64,000 bases of DNA from the NCBI GenBank assembly GCA_049487715.1, contig CP150587.1:248001-312000 (forward strand). Reading direction: 5' to 3'. The translations under genes were made by a program, and so were the position numbers. Shown here in pieces: positions 48,882 through 59,037 of the stretch. This DNA comes from Pycnococcus provasolii (lineage: Eukaryota > Chlorophyta > Pseudoscourfieldiophyceae > Pseudoscourfieldiales). Position 1 is the first letter of the stretch. Each line of letters starts with the position of its first letter. A model generated the notes under the pieces. It was not told the DNA's origin and did no database searches. It worked only from the letters and a program-made list of their open reading frames with translations.

Positions 48882-50381
48882 TTACTTCGCGCTCTGCACC
48901 TGCTGGCTTGCAGGCAGACGCACGAGGTGGCTGCGCAGCAAGCTCACGCCCACCAACCTCTTGAAGGCTTTGTTCGCACGACGCACGCTCTTTATCGCCT
49001 CGTCGCGAGAATCTTCGTGCACGCGCGCTACCCACCCGCCCGCGACATCGACGCGCGCTTCTCCCAGCGTGCCCGCGAGCACGAGTTTCACGACGGCGCG
49101 CTCGGCATCCTCAACGCTCAGGCCAAACGCCGAAGCGAGGCGAGGGAGCGCGACGCGCGAGAACGGAACGCAGTACTGCGCGAGCGCCCTTTCGCGCACA
49201 AGCTCGAGGAGCTCCGCCAGCCGCGGGCCGACGTACATGTCAAGTTCAGCCGCACGACGCAGCTGTTCCAGTCGCTCGAGGCAGACGGCGAAGCGCTGGC
49301 TCACGAAAGCTGCGACGGCGTCACGAGCCTCTGGCGCCAGCTCGAGCAGGCTGGTTTCTCCCCTCCCTCCCTTGGAGGCGGGCGACGACGTCGACGCGCC
49401 GCCGGCTGCAGCATCTTCGTCGACGACGTCCACGTCATCCGACGCGGCGGCAGCGGCGCCGTCGACGTCGCCACGCTGCGCCGACATGCCCGACTTCCCG
49501 AGCAGGGTTTTCAGCTCGCCACGGTCGAAGCTGGCGAGCGCACACAGCGCGCCGTACAGCGCGCACTCGCGCGAGCTCGCGGCATCTGGTCCTCCAAGAG
49601 GCGGTCCGTCCGCCGCAACGCGGACAAACCGCCTTGCGGCGACGTGCCACTTCCGTGCGTCAAGCGCCGCGAGGCCCGCGGCGCAGTGTATGCGGCTTGC
49701 GGTGCTCGCGTCGCTTGCCGCGGCGGCGGCGACGCCGTCGACGCTCGTTCCCGAGCTCGTTCCTGCGTTGAGCGCGCTCTCCGCCTTGGCTGCGTAGTTG
49801 GATACGTGCGTGTAGCTTCCCATGAAGAGCGCGGCGCGCACGATGTCGACGCATATGCTCGCCACCTGTCTCGACGTCGTGCAGTAGTCGCGCCCGCGCG
49901 TGTACGCCTTGAGCGCCTTGTCGAAGTCGCCGCACGCCTCGTGGTGTCGTCCGACGTCGCTGTATCCCATGCGTATGCTTTCCTTGATGAGGTTGTTGCG
50001 AGCGATTTGCAGCTCGTTCATGAGTCGTTCGAGTCTCGCGGCGGCGCGCGCGTCCGTGCTTGCAATAAACGCGGCATCTGGTTCTAAATTGGCTTCTTTG
50101 CACACGGCTGCGTACAGGTCAGTGTTTTCGCCTCTTTTCGATTCGTCGAGTGCTATGCGCAGAGCTTCTTGGCGCAGAAGCGCGTCGTTTGCGGCGCTCT
50201 GCTCCGCGACCCAGAGCAGTCGCGTTATTTTCGCGTGGCCCGTGTACGCGGAGATGTACGTGTCGAGGTCGAAGCCGAGCTCGCCGCCGCCTGAGTGGTT
50301 GGTGGTGTTGGCTTGAGAAGGTTGTTGGGCTGCTGCTGCGGAGGCGGAAGGTGGCGGAGCACCTGGGGCGGCGTCCTCCAT
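48882..50381 (-). CDS. CSN1: COP9 signalosome subunit 1 (CSN1/FUS6)
   Basis: 499 residues. An N-terminal disordered head is followed by helical TPR-like repeats: LDTYISAYTGHAKITRLLWVA, NNLIKESIRMGYSDVGRHH, ACGDFDKALKAYTRGRDYC, VDIVRAALFMGSYTHVSNY and KWHVAARRFVRV. Those blocks are diagnostic of CSN1 (RPN7-like). The C-terminal PCI/winged-helix domain spans roughly 355-470 (LLELVRERALAQYCVPFSRV, LPRLASAFGLSVEDAERAVV). CSN1 organises the CSN complex that removes NEDD8 from cullins and so controls SCF-type ubiquitin ligases. An Ala/Asp/Gly insertion (about 310-345) is unusual. An AACCCT cluster (50443-50510) lies 60-130 bp upstream of the start codon. Confidence 0.92.
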   Translation of the reverse strand: MEDAAPGAPPPSASAAAAQQPSQANTTNHSGGGELGFDLDTYISAYTGHAKITRLLWVAEQSAANDALLRQEALRIALDESKRGENTDLYAAVCKEANLEPDAAFIASTDARAAARLERLMNELQIARNNLIKESIRMGYSDVGRHHEACGDFDKALKAYTRGRDYCTTSRQVASICVDIVRAALFMGSYTHVSNYAAKAESALNAGTSSGTSVDGVAAAAASDASTASRIHCAAGLAALDARKWHVAARRFVRVAADGPPLGGPDAASSRECALYGALCALASFDRGELKTLLGKSGMSAQRGDVDGAAAAASDDVDVVDEDAAAGGASTSSPASKGGRGETSLLELAPEARDAVAAFVSQRFAVCLERLEQLRRAAELDMYVGPRLAELLELVRERALAQYCVPFSRVALPRLASAFGLSVEDAERAVVKLVLAGTLGEARVDVAGGWVARVHEDSRDEAIKSVRRANKAFKRLVGVSLLRSHLVRLPASQQVQSAK

Positions 50382-51422
50382 GGCGAGCAGAAACGGTGGG
50401 GGATCACGGACAGTGCGGTGCGTTCGTCAATCAGGAGGGAGAAAACCTAACCCTAACCCTAACCCTAGCCCTAACCCTAGCCCTAACCCTAACCCGAATA
50501 CCCTAACCCTTCCGCCAGGAGTTTCTTCTTCTTCTTCCCCCAGGGGCGCTTCAAAAATCCCGGAAAGTCTCTCTCTCTCCCTTCTAAGCCTGAAACCTGA
50601 AACTTCCGCCATTGCACTTATCGTCTCGTGTGTTCAGGCGGTATACGTTTTACATCGCAAGTGCTCCGTGGTTAGGCATGGTCAGAATCATTTTCCTGCC
50701 AGGTGCCAGGGTTGTCGTGGTCCGTCTGCTGTCTTCATCCAATCTCCTGCCCACGACCTCTGCCCACGTGTCATTTTCATTTTCGTGCTCCACCTGGCCA
50801 TGCCATGCCATGCCCGCGAGTATTGTATGGATTCTCTCTAACACTCCTGCTTGCCGCTTTCCACTCGCTTTTCATAAATGAGTTGACTTAGATAATAAGT
50901 ATGTACATGCACTTAACCATTGGTCACTTGTGGCAGTAGTGCTGGCCTTTTGTCATTTTCTGTCCATGGCCAATGGCCAAGAGTTGGTGGAGAACAGCAG
51001 GACGCATAATTATATGGTATGGGCAGGCAGTGCCGCGAACAACATCTCCAGCACAGCACTGCGTATGGGGTTAACCACCTATTTTTGGTTGCAGCAAAAG
51101 TGCCTGAAGAAATTGCAAGCCGGTGTAAAAGAAGCCTGAAGAGTGTGCGTCGTCAGCACAATAAGGGGGAGTTTAGTTCGTGCAGAAAATACGAACTCTT
51201 AGATTCAAACCGAAACAGGGGGCCGAAATTTCCTCGGAGTCTGTTTTGCGCTATACGAACATGGACGGAATATCAAATACTTCTGCTTTTCTGCGGCCCT
51301 CCTTGCTTCCCAGCCTTCTCAAACACGACCGTTCTGTGGCTCTGTGGCTCAGGCCCTATCTTCCCCGCGCGCACTAAGATCTCTCACAATTCTTCCTGTG
51401 AGCTGTGTTTTGAAAAAAAGAT
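50382..51422. other. Intergenic region between divergent CSN1 and ABCG genes
   Basis: Contains the strong (AACCCT)n-type cluster at 50443-50510 near CSN1. The remainder (50600-51400) has lower GC and no supported gene. A short frame at 50930-51139 begins with a hydrophobic stretch but has no other support. Confidence 0.45.
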
Positions 51423-53972
51423 ATGTCGCATCTCAAGAAGAAGTCTGGAGCTGCCGGCGCGTTTGCGGTGGGACTCACTGTCACGCTCGATCGCGTCAGC
51501 CTCGCCATCGACCAGCCTGGGACGTCACGGATGATGACGTGCCCAACCTTCATGAAGAAGGCAAAGATCCAAAAGCCCAAACGACTGCTTCTCAACAACG
51601 TATCGCTCTCGTTCTATCCGTTCCGTCTCGCCGCCATCTTAGGACCGAGCGGTTCTGGGAAAACGACTTTGCTCGACGTCGTCTCTCGAAGGAAGAATTT
51701 TGGCACCATCTCTGGATCCGTGCGGTTCTCAAACGTCAAGCCAACCCCGCAGCTGCTCAAGCGCGAGGTTGCTTACGTGGAGCAGCAAGACAATTTGCTG
51801 CCCAGTCTGACGGTGTGCGAAATGCTTCTGTACACCGCCGCGTTGCTAGGCATCAACAAGTGCGATGCGCACGCGCGTGTCGACGCACTCCTACGCACGC
51901 TGGACCTGTACGCATGCCGCGACGTGAAGGTGGGATCTGTGCTCCAGCGTGGCATCAGCGGAGGACAGGCGAAACGCGTTAACATCGCACTCGCGCTCGT
52001 CTCAGAGCCGCGCGTCCTGCTCCTTGATGAACCCACATCAGGACTCGATTCGTCGACGTCGCTGGACGTCATTGCAGCCCTGCGTCGTCTCGCGGACGGA
52101 GGTACGACCATCATCTCGACGATCCACAGTCCAAGCCGTGACGCGTTTGCGCTGTTCGATGACATCGTTCTGCTCGCACCGGGAGGAATTTTGGCATACT
52201 ACGGCCCAATTTCCGAGGCGACGACATACTTTCGCACGGAGGCGGCTCACCTATGTGGCGACAATGCCAGCAACGACGACAACAGTGATCGTGGTAGCTT
52301 CTCGGAAGGGAAACGATGCGGAGGGGCAGTTTTGTTCAGCAAGAAAAATAGCTTTGCTTCATTGGCAAACATCAACAAGGATGGCGACGTCGAGAACGAT
52401 GATGTCATGCTTGCCGAGCGCTTGCTTGAGATTGTCGTCGGGGCTGCCAACTGCACAGTCAAAAAGCACACCGCGGAAGGCAACAGCAGCAGCAGCAACA
52501 ACAATAGCAACGACAACAGCAGCATCCAAGAGGAGGAATGCAGCAGCAGCGGTAGCATCATTGACAGCACGATGGACGAGGAAGAAGAGGGGGGAATGGC
52601 GGTACGTTCTGCGCTTGGATGTGCCTGGCTCAACTCCGAAGCCTGCAAGCGTCGTGCATTCATTGGTGCTCTGCGCACGTCGCAGCTGCCCAAGACGCAC
52701 AAGGAACGCGTTGATATGTATGGCAAGAAAACGGCAAAGCATCTCACGAATGCCGATCACCTGATGACACGCAACAGCCACGACGACGGCGACGACGACG
52801 GCGAAGAATCTGATGCAGCAGCTGCCGCCGTGACGGCGGATGGCAACGCAGAACAGGTGGCTGTCGTCGTCGGTGGTGGTGCCCATAACGCCAAGAAGCA
52901 GCCAATGATGTTCGATTCCCCACGTGACGTGCTGACTCGCGATTGCAGCACGCTTTCTTTTGCCACGATTTCTGCGGAGGTCTCCGCGTCGTCGTCCAAC
53001 ACGCTGATGAACGGCGATGGCGATGAGGAAAGTGGCGAGGTGATGAGTCACAAGAAAAACAGGAACCTGCTGCGCCTGAAAAAGAGCAAGGCTCGAAAAG
53101 TATGGGCATGGCTGCGCCCTCGTCGACACGAACACACGTGCGGTTTGACATCCTTCGCCGCCTTGCTCAGATACCGCACGCCCGCGAACCTTCGCGATTT
53201 GAAATGGGTCACCTCGAGGTTAGGTGGGCTCGTGTTTGGTGTCGTGATTGCCACGCTGTACGTGGGCGTTGCCGGTTCGCTGCAGCCTAAGCCAATCATG
53301 GACACGACTGCGCTGCTGTTCATGCTGGCCATCCTGCCTGCGTACGCGGCGGCTGGATACATGCCAAGCTTGATCGAGGAACGGCCGCTCTTCTATCGCG
53401 AGCGCAACGACGGTCTGTACGCCGTGTGGAGCTATCTGGCCTACAAGTTCGTCGAAGAGATGATCGTCGCTGTTCCCGTGAGTATTCTGTTTTCGGTGAT
53501 GGTTTACTACGCGGCTGCGATGTCAGGCTCGGTGTTTTACATGATTATGTGCATGCTTGCGACAACCATGACGGGTGTTCAGCTGGCGTACCTCGTCGCC
53601 GCGCTCGCACCGACGATGAATGCGGCGAATACCATTTTACCTCTAACGGTTACGATCATGCTGTTCTTCACCGGTCTGCTTCGCAGTGTGAGTGACATGC
53701 CGATATACTGGAGATGGTTCGCGGACGTCTCGTTCGTTCGTTACACGTGGAATGGTCTGATGCTGAACCAGTTCGGACCTGGTGGAACTACGCCCGAGAA
53801 TCCCACCTGGCTACCAACAGACAAAGGTTCGGGAGTGCTTGACTTCTTCGAGCTCAGTGCGGCGAGCACGCCAGGCAAGTGGATGCAGTTTCTTTACGTG
53901 AGCCTGTTCGGCATTGCGTTTTTGCTCCTGACGTGGCTGAGCATGAGCCATGTGAGGCACACGACGCGGTAA
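51423..53972 (+). CDS. ABCG-subfamily half-transporter with long low-complexity linker
   Basis: 849 residues, in the NBD-then-membrane order that defines ABCG. Walker A is GPSGSGKTT (74-82), the Q-loop is VEQQDNLLPSLT, the signature ISGGQAKRV (178-186), Walker B VLLLDEPTSGLDSSTS (198-213), and the switch region STIHSPSRD. The transmembrane half (about 565-849) has six hydrophobic segments, with ERPLFYRERNDGLYAVWSYL, the typical ABCG pre-TM motif, and LRSVSDMPIYWRW. Between them lie roughly 270 residues rich in Asn, Ser, Asp and Glu (for example SSSSNNNSNDNSS), far longer than in most ABCG proteins. Half-transporters dimerise to export lipids, sterols or hydrophobic compounds. The substrate is not evident. 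Confidence 0.93.
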   Translation: MSHLKKKSGAAGAFAVGLTVTLDRVSLAIDQPGTSRMMTCPTFMKKAKIQKPKRLLLNNVSLSFYPFRLAAILGPSGSGKTTLLDVVSRRKNFGTISGSVRFSNVKPTPQLLKREVAYVEQQDNLLPSLTVCEMLLYTAALLGINKCDAHARVDALLRTLDLYACRDVKVGSVLQRGISGGQAKRVNIALALVSEPRVLLLDEPTSGLDSSTSLDVIAALRRLADGGTTIISTIHSPSRDAFALFDDIVLLAPGGILAYYGPISEATTYFRTEAAHLCGDNASNDDNSDRGSFSEGKRCGGAVLFSKKNSFASLANINKDGDVENDDVMLAERLLEIVVGAANCTVKKHTAEGNSSSSNNNSNDNSSIQEEECSSSGSIIDSTMDEEEEGGMAVRSALGCAWLNSEACKRRAFIGALRTSQLPKTHKERVDMYGKKTAKHLTNADHLMTRNSHDDGDDDGEESDAAAAAVTADGNAEQVAVVVGGGAHNAKKQPMMFDSPRDVLTRDCSTLSFATISAEVSASSSNTLMNGDGDEESGEVMSHKKNRNLLRLKKSKARKVWAWLRPRRHEHTCGLTSFAALLRYRTPANLRDLKWVTSRLGGLVFGVVIATLYVGVAGSLQPKPIMDTTALLFMLAILPAYAAAGYMPSLIEERPLFYRERNDGLYAVWSYLAYKFVEEMIVAVPVSILFSVMVYYAAAMSGSVFYMIMCMLATTMTGVQLAYLVAALAPTMNAANTILPLTVTIMLFFTGLLRSVSDMPIYWRWFADVSFVRYTWNGLMLNQFGPGGTTPENPTWLPTDKGSGVLDFFELSAASTPGKWMQFLYVSLFGIAFLLLTWLSMSHVRHTTR

Positions 53973-54879
53973 ATGCAGGGGATGGAAGTCAGAGGAGAGA
54001 GCATCGGGATGAACCAGTGGTAATAACGAAATAACATAAAAAATCAAATTTTGCAAATATCAATTCAAACCTTTTGAAACATACATTTATTATGTACACA
54101 TACGTAGTGTTTGCAGTGCACATGGTGGTCAACTTTAGCTAAATCTTTATCCTATACATATGTATGGGTGGCGCGTCGTTCTTGCCAGATGTTTTCATGA
54201 TTGAAGATCATGGGATCCACCAGTCTGAGCTGATAATTACTCACTTGAGTACTGAGGTTAAGGCTTATGTGGATTGTGAATGTGTTCAAGACTTTCTAAA
54301 GGAGGTAGGATAGGCGGGCGGTCAACCTGGCCGGTCACGCCTACAAAGGTACAGTACACGATAAGTTGGTTCATCATGCCGTTCTCTCACCACTCTGATA
54401 GAAAATATACCACCGGTCAACCTCTCTCGGGGACTGTACATCCCAGTGACAGAGGTGGTCAACAAGACTTTGCTTTCAAAAAACAAAAACATAAACAAAA
54501 CCCAAACCCAAACCAAACCAAGCCCATATCTTCGAGAGCCTTCGAGGGGGAAATACATAGAGGTGAAATAGAACTAGGTGGGAGAAATAATGAGTAATGG
54601 CTGCGGAGGGATCGTCGACGGGTCGAGGAAAACAAGTGGTACCTGTAGTACTAAGGGTCGGCCACAGAATCAAAGAGGCGCACTTAACCTTCTGAATTTT
54701 TAGTTTTTATTTTACTCGTGAAAAAGAGAGGCGTTACAGTAACAAGCAAACATTTTAATTTTAGCAATATAGCGGGAGTTTAGGTCGACCTTCAGACTTC
54801 GACCTAACCACGCATTGAACTAGTTTTTATTCCTGGGGGGGGGGGCCCCGGGGAGGTTTCTTTTTTTTTTTGTTTTTTT

Positions 54880-54918
<39 letters not shown>

Positions 54919-55126
54919 CCTACCTACTTTCCGTGGGGCGGACACCCATGTTTAGTTTTACAGTACCGCCTCTTTGGTTCTGTCCCCGACCCTTACATCT
55001 ATTATGTTGTTGGATGACAGATTCGATTTCGGTGGACCCGTTTCTTCCCAACCAGAGAACCCCTCCCTCCCCCCAAGGTTGTTGTTGTTCCCTCAAAGTC
55101 CCTTACAATCGGCCATTTCCTGCGAT
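53973..55126. other. Low-GC intergenic region with poly-T run
   Basis: No gene is supported. Composition is more AT-rich than the flanks. A CAAACC-rich stretch lies at 54480-54525. A run of G (about 54835-54845) is followed by a long T-run (about 54860-54918). Confidence 0.5.
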
Positions 55127-55756
55127 ATGCCAGGTGGCGGCCACGGCCACGCACACGGCCACGTCGGCAGATACGCGTGCACGAACCCCGTGCTCGCGCG
55201 CACGTCCATGGACGTCAACGACAAGCTGGCCAACCTTGAGGTGAACGTACTGGCGGAGGGCGATCGCATTTTCGCATCCTTGGAGGAACAGAACGGAACC
55301 AAGTGGTTGCGGTGTGCCTCCGAAGGCCCGTTTAAGGGATTCTACTTCCCGTTCCACCACCCAGCCTTGGGCGGCGCCATTTTCAAGAAAATTATCGGCA
55401 ACGTCACGCCAGAAGAACTCATGAAAATGTCGTCGGAATGGAGCAACGAACACATAAAGTTCTTGTGCACCCACCCCGTGCTCGCACGTGCCTCCATGGA
55501 CGTCGCGGATAAGCTCCCGGGAAACGCGGATATCAACACACTCCAAGAAGGCTTCGTGATAACCGCGTACTATTGTAAGGCTGGCAAGTGGTTGTGCTGT
55601 GTCGACGAGGGGACGTTTCAAGAACGCTACTTCCCTTTCCATCACCCAGTCTTAGGCAAAGCCATCTTCAAAGAGCAAAAACAACTTGAGCTCACGGCGG
55701 GAAATCCTGGCTACTTTAATACAACCGAAGAGAACGTACATCCGAACCGTGTGTGA
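55127..55756 (+). CDS. Unknown protein made of two ~75-residue tandem repeats
   Basis: 209 residues from the ATG at 55127 (MPGGGHGHAHGHVG). The frame is open upstream but that part looks non-coding. The N-terminus is His/Gly-rich and could bind metal. The body is a clear internal duplication. Repeat 1 has NPVLARTSMDVNDKLANLE, KWLRCASEGPFKGF, YFPFHHPALGGAIFK. Repeat 2 has HPVLARASMDVADKLPGNA, KWLCCVDEGTFQER, YFPFHHPVLGKAIFK. The invariant core is PVLAR-SMDV-DKL, then KWL-C--EG-F, then YFPFHHP-LG-AIFK. No signal peptide or membrane segment is seen. I do not recognise the family. The conserved Cys, His and aromatic residues suggest a small globular domain, perhaps ligand- or metal-binding. Convergent with the aminopeptidase gene. 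Confidence 0.75.
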   Translation: MPGGGHGHAHGHVGRYACTNPVLARTSMDVNDKLANLEVNVLAEGDRIFASLEEQNGTKWLRCASEGPFKGFYFPFHHPALGGAIFKKIIGNVTPEELMKMSSEWSNEHIKFLCTHPVLARASMDVADKLPGNADINTLQEGFVITAYYCKAGKWLCCVDEGTFQERYFPFHHPVLGKAIFKEQKQLELTAGNPGYFNTTEENVHPNRV

Positions 55757-55859
55757 GGCGTGATGTACAGCACGTACAAACAATTTGTAAAACCAACCAA
55801 CGCAGTGAAAAACAAATGATGAAAAAAAAAGAAAAAAAAAGAAATGGAGAAACGTCCTC

Positions 55860-58223
55860 TTACAGGAGAAGCGCTTCGGTGTTTTTATTGAGCCAAGCGA
55901 GTGCCTCGTCGTCACCTGCGAGGCGGCTTCCCACCGACTCACGTACAGTCTCGTGGTACGCATCAATCCACTTGATTTCCTCTTTGCTCAAAGCGTCCAC
56001 GTCAATCAGCACGCGGCACAAAGGAACCATCGTCAGCGGAGCAAATCCTAGAAAGTCCTTGCCTCCGAAGCGGTACTCGGTGCTCGCCTCTTGAATCCAC
56101 ACGAGGTTTTCGATTCGAATGCCAAATGCGTTATCCTCGTAGTAGCCAGGTTCGTTGCTTACGATCATGCCCACCTCGAGTGGCGTGGTGTTGTAAGCCT
56201 TCGGGCTCACACCATGAGGACCCTCGTGCACCATGAGTCCCGCACCAACGCCGTGACCCGTTCCATGGCGGTAGTCGAGACCACGGCGCCAGAGCGGCGT
56301 GCGCGCCAGCGTATCAAGGAGGAACCCCGGTGTACCCGTGGGAAACACCACGTCGCTGAGCGCGATATGGCCCTGCAGCACCCGCGTGTAGCAGTTGCGA
56401 TAATGCTCAAACTTCGCGCGCAGCTTGCGCGCCTCGGCGTCGCCATCCTCGCCAACTTCATCCGGCTCATCTCCAAGGTACACGGTGCGCGTAACATCCG
56501 TGGTACCGCAGTCAAACTGCGCGCCGGAGTCAAGCAGCAGCATATCGTTGCGAGTGACGGGCAGCGCGGTCTGCTCGGTTGCACGGTAGTGGATGATGGC
56601 TCCGTGCGCATTGCACCCCGCGATCGTTGGAAAGCTTGGCTCGAGGAAACCCTCTTGCTTGCCTCGGAACTCGGAGATCAGCACCTCGTCGATCGTCGTC
56701 TCGTCAATGTCCGTGCGTCCATTTTTCACAACCTCACGTTCGAGCCAGCTGAAAAATCGCGCAAGAGCGGCGCCGTCGCGAAGGTGAGCCTCTTGCATAC
56801 CGCTGAGTTCGGCGTCGTTCTTCAGAGCCTTGAGCGCAATGATGGGCGAAGGGTGCTCCACCAGAATGGCGTGATGTGCCTCGGCATCGAGCTCAGCCTC
56901 ACTCCGATTTGCATTTTCCTCCGAAGACGGCAACTTTTTGTCGCCACCCTTCTTCGCCTTCTTCTTTGCCGGAGCCTTCAGGACGTCAATGGCGGCATCC
57001 TTCGCAGCCTTTTCAAGCCACCAGCTAACCTTTGACGCGTCAATGCAAATTTTCCGCTCACCCATGTGGTGTTGCACAGCCTCCGTCGCGTACGACGCGA
57101 CGTCGTCGTATATCGACTCGTACGGGCGCACTTCCACGCCAGCCTCGTCCAGATGTGCGGCGACGTCGTCCGTCACCTTCGCGGAGTCGCAGTACAGCAG
57201 GCACCGCGATTCGTCGACAAACGCGTAGGCGACGCACACGGGACAGTGCGCCACATCGGCACCACGAAGGTTCATCAGCCATGCCACCTCGTCGAGTGTT
57301 GCAGCGATGACCGCTGTCGCGCCAATGTCACGGAGCTTCGAGCGCACGTCAACAAGTTTTTCCTGCGTGGTTTTTCCCGCGAACGTCGCGGCGTGTATTC
57401 GCCACTGGCTATCCGGCGCCGCGGGGCGATCAGTTCCCCACACCTCGTCCACGAGGTTCGCTTCGAGCGCTGTGACGTTGACATGTTTCTGCTTGAGCGC
57501 TGTCACCATGCCGCGCATTTGTCCCACGCTGTGCAACTTGGGATCCACGCCCACGACGGCGTTCGCCGGCAGGTTGTCGGCAAGCCACGCGGACACTTCA
57601 GGCGTTTCTGGAAGTCCCTGCCTCATGAGTGACCAGTGGTCGCCGTCAAGCTGCTGTTCCGCCTGCAGGAAGTACCTTCCGTCCGTCCAGAGAAGAGCCG
57701 TGCTTTCGTTATCGGTCGACGTGACGACTGCCGTTCCTGCACTTCCTGTGAACCCTGTGATGTATCCTCGCTTTTCATCGCACGGTGGCGGATATTCGCT
57801 TGCGTGAGCATCCTCGGACGGCACAATGATGGCTGACACCCCCTCGCGCTTCATTGCCGCGCGAAGTGCGGCAAGTCGTTCGCCTGCGTCGACCGGCGTG
57901 CGTGTGGTTGCATCCTGCGTTGCCGAAGCCGTGCTCCTTGCGGCTGTCGTGTTGGATCGCTCCGCGGCGCCTCGTTTTCCCATAGTAGTGGTGTTTGTCA
58001 GAAGTGCGCAAGGCGCGACGAATGCGTGTCGTGTGTTGTTCGACGCCGCCCAAGGTGCTGCCGCAGCCGCAGCCGCAGTTCGTGCAAATTTTGTGTTGAG
58101 TGCGACTGCGAGCGTTTTCTGAGCAGCAGCTGACGCCCGCGAGTGCGAACAGGTGGCTGGCCTCCTGAGCGTGATGGTGGGCCTCCTGATTGACCGCGCG
58201 GTACGGTACTGTGTGGTGAGCAT
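55860..58223 (-). CDS. APP1: Xaa-Pro aminopeptidase (APP1-type, M24B), probably organelle-targeted
   Basis: About 787 residues from the ATG at 58223. It has the three-domain layout of eukaryotic aminopeptidase P: two creatinase-N-like domains (about 115-420) and a pita-bread catalytic domain (about 490-740). Metal ligands are visible as Asp (LLLDSGAQFDCGTTDVTRT, two Asp), His (HGTGHGVGAGLMVHEGP), Glu (SNEPGYYED) and Glu (GIRIENL). It removes N-terminal residues from peptides with proline at position 2. The first 80 residues are rich in Arg/Ala/Thr and poor in acids, like a transit peptide. A shorter start at 57983 (MGKRGAAERS) would give a cytosolic form, and an upstream ATG at 58298 is also in frame. 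A Lys-rich insertion (PAKKKAKKGGDKK) interrupts the second domain. Confidence 0.9.
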   Translation of the reverse strand: MLTTQYRTARSIRRPTITLRRPATCSHSRASAAAQKTLAVALNTKFARTAAAAAAAPWAASNNTRHAFVAPCALLTNTTTMGKRGAAERSNTTAARSTASATQDATTRTPVDAGERLAALRAAMKREGVSAIIVPSEDAHASEYPPPCDEKRGYITGFTGSAGTAVVTSTDNESTALLWTDGRYFLQAEQQLDGDHWSLMRQGLPETPEVSAWLADNLPANAVVGVDPKLHSVGQMRGMVTALKQKHVNVTALEANLVDEVWGTDRPAAPDSQWRIHAATFAGKTTQEKLVDVRSKLRDIGATAVIAATLDEVAWLMNLRGADVAHCPVCVAYAFVDESRCLLYCDSAKVTDDVAAHLDEAGVEVRPYESIYDDVASYATEAVQHHMGERKICIDASKVSWWLEKAAKDAAIDVLKAPAKKKAKKGGDKKLPSSEENANRSEAELDAEAHHAILVEHPSPIIALKALKNDAELSGMQEAHLRDGAALARFFSWLEREVVKNGRTDIDETTIDEVLISEFRGKQEGFLEPSFPTIAGCNAHGAIIHYRATEQTALPVTRNDMLLLDSGAQFDCGTTDVTRTVYLGDEPDEVGEDGDAEARKLRAKFEHYRNCYTRVLQGHIALSDVVFPTGTPGFLLDTLARTPLWRRGLDYRHGTGHGVGAGLMVHEGPHGVSPKAYNTTPLEVGMIVSNEPGYYEDNAFGIRIENLVWIQEASTEYRFGGKDFLGFAPLTMVPLCRVLIDVDALSKEEIKWIDAYHETVRESVGSRLAGDDEALAWLNKNTEALLL

Positions 58224-59037
58224 ATAATATGACGAGGCAGATACCACCACCACCACTAGTGTGCCCCACCCAAGCTCACTGAAGTCAAGCGAAGGCACAG
58301 CAGATCACAGAGCACAGAGCACGGAGCACGGGGACGGGAGTGTGCGCGCCAGTGGTGAAGGCAAGCAGTGCCGGATTGTGCGTATGAATCCGCCGGGGGG
58401 ATGGGGATGGGACGAAGGAGGGGGGAGATAAGGGGGATCCCAACCACAGAAAACCTTTGGTGTATCGAGGAACGGGATAAATCCTCTTAGTCTAGCGAAG
58501 AAGCAAACACCCGGGGTGATGAGGGGAGGGGAGTGGAGTTAGGGTTAGGGTGATTAGGGTTAGGGTTAGGATTCGACCGTGTAGCCGTTCTGGTTGCGTC
58601 TTCGGCTTCTCTGCTTGTGAGTTGGCACTTCTCATCAGATCGTTCGTTCTGGCGTTCCTGGCATTTGGGCATCGAAGGTTCTGCACCTATTCTATCTGTG
58701 TATTGTGAAAGACGACTGTTGGGCGCTGTGTTTAGGCTAGGCATGAGTGACGTCACGAAGAATCGTATCGTCCCCCACATGCGACAGCCCTCTGATTAAG
58801 GGTTTGACAGGCCTCCTCTGCTGAGCCGAGGCCCTACCTAGGACTGTAGGAGGGTGTGTGATGTGTCTCGTCATCCGGGTGCGCCAGGTGGTCGCAGCGA
58901 GCAAGGTTTGCAGCTCCCCGGGGCCGGGGGCCAAGGCACAACGGGCGCGTGCTCTGGCCCGTCTGCTGGGAGGTCCCGGAACCCTAACCCGCCCTTTCTC
59001 TCCTCCCTCCGCCCATCTCGGCCGCGGCGCTCTCGCC
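58224..59037. other. Divergent intergenic region with AGGGTT cluster
   Basis: Between the aminopeptidase (-) and PLAC8 (+) genes. TTAGGG units cluster at 58538-58571. A CCCTAACCC unit at about 58981-58991 sits 50 bp before the PLAC8 ATG. No gene is supported within. Confidence 0.5.
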
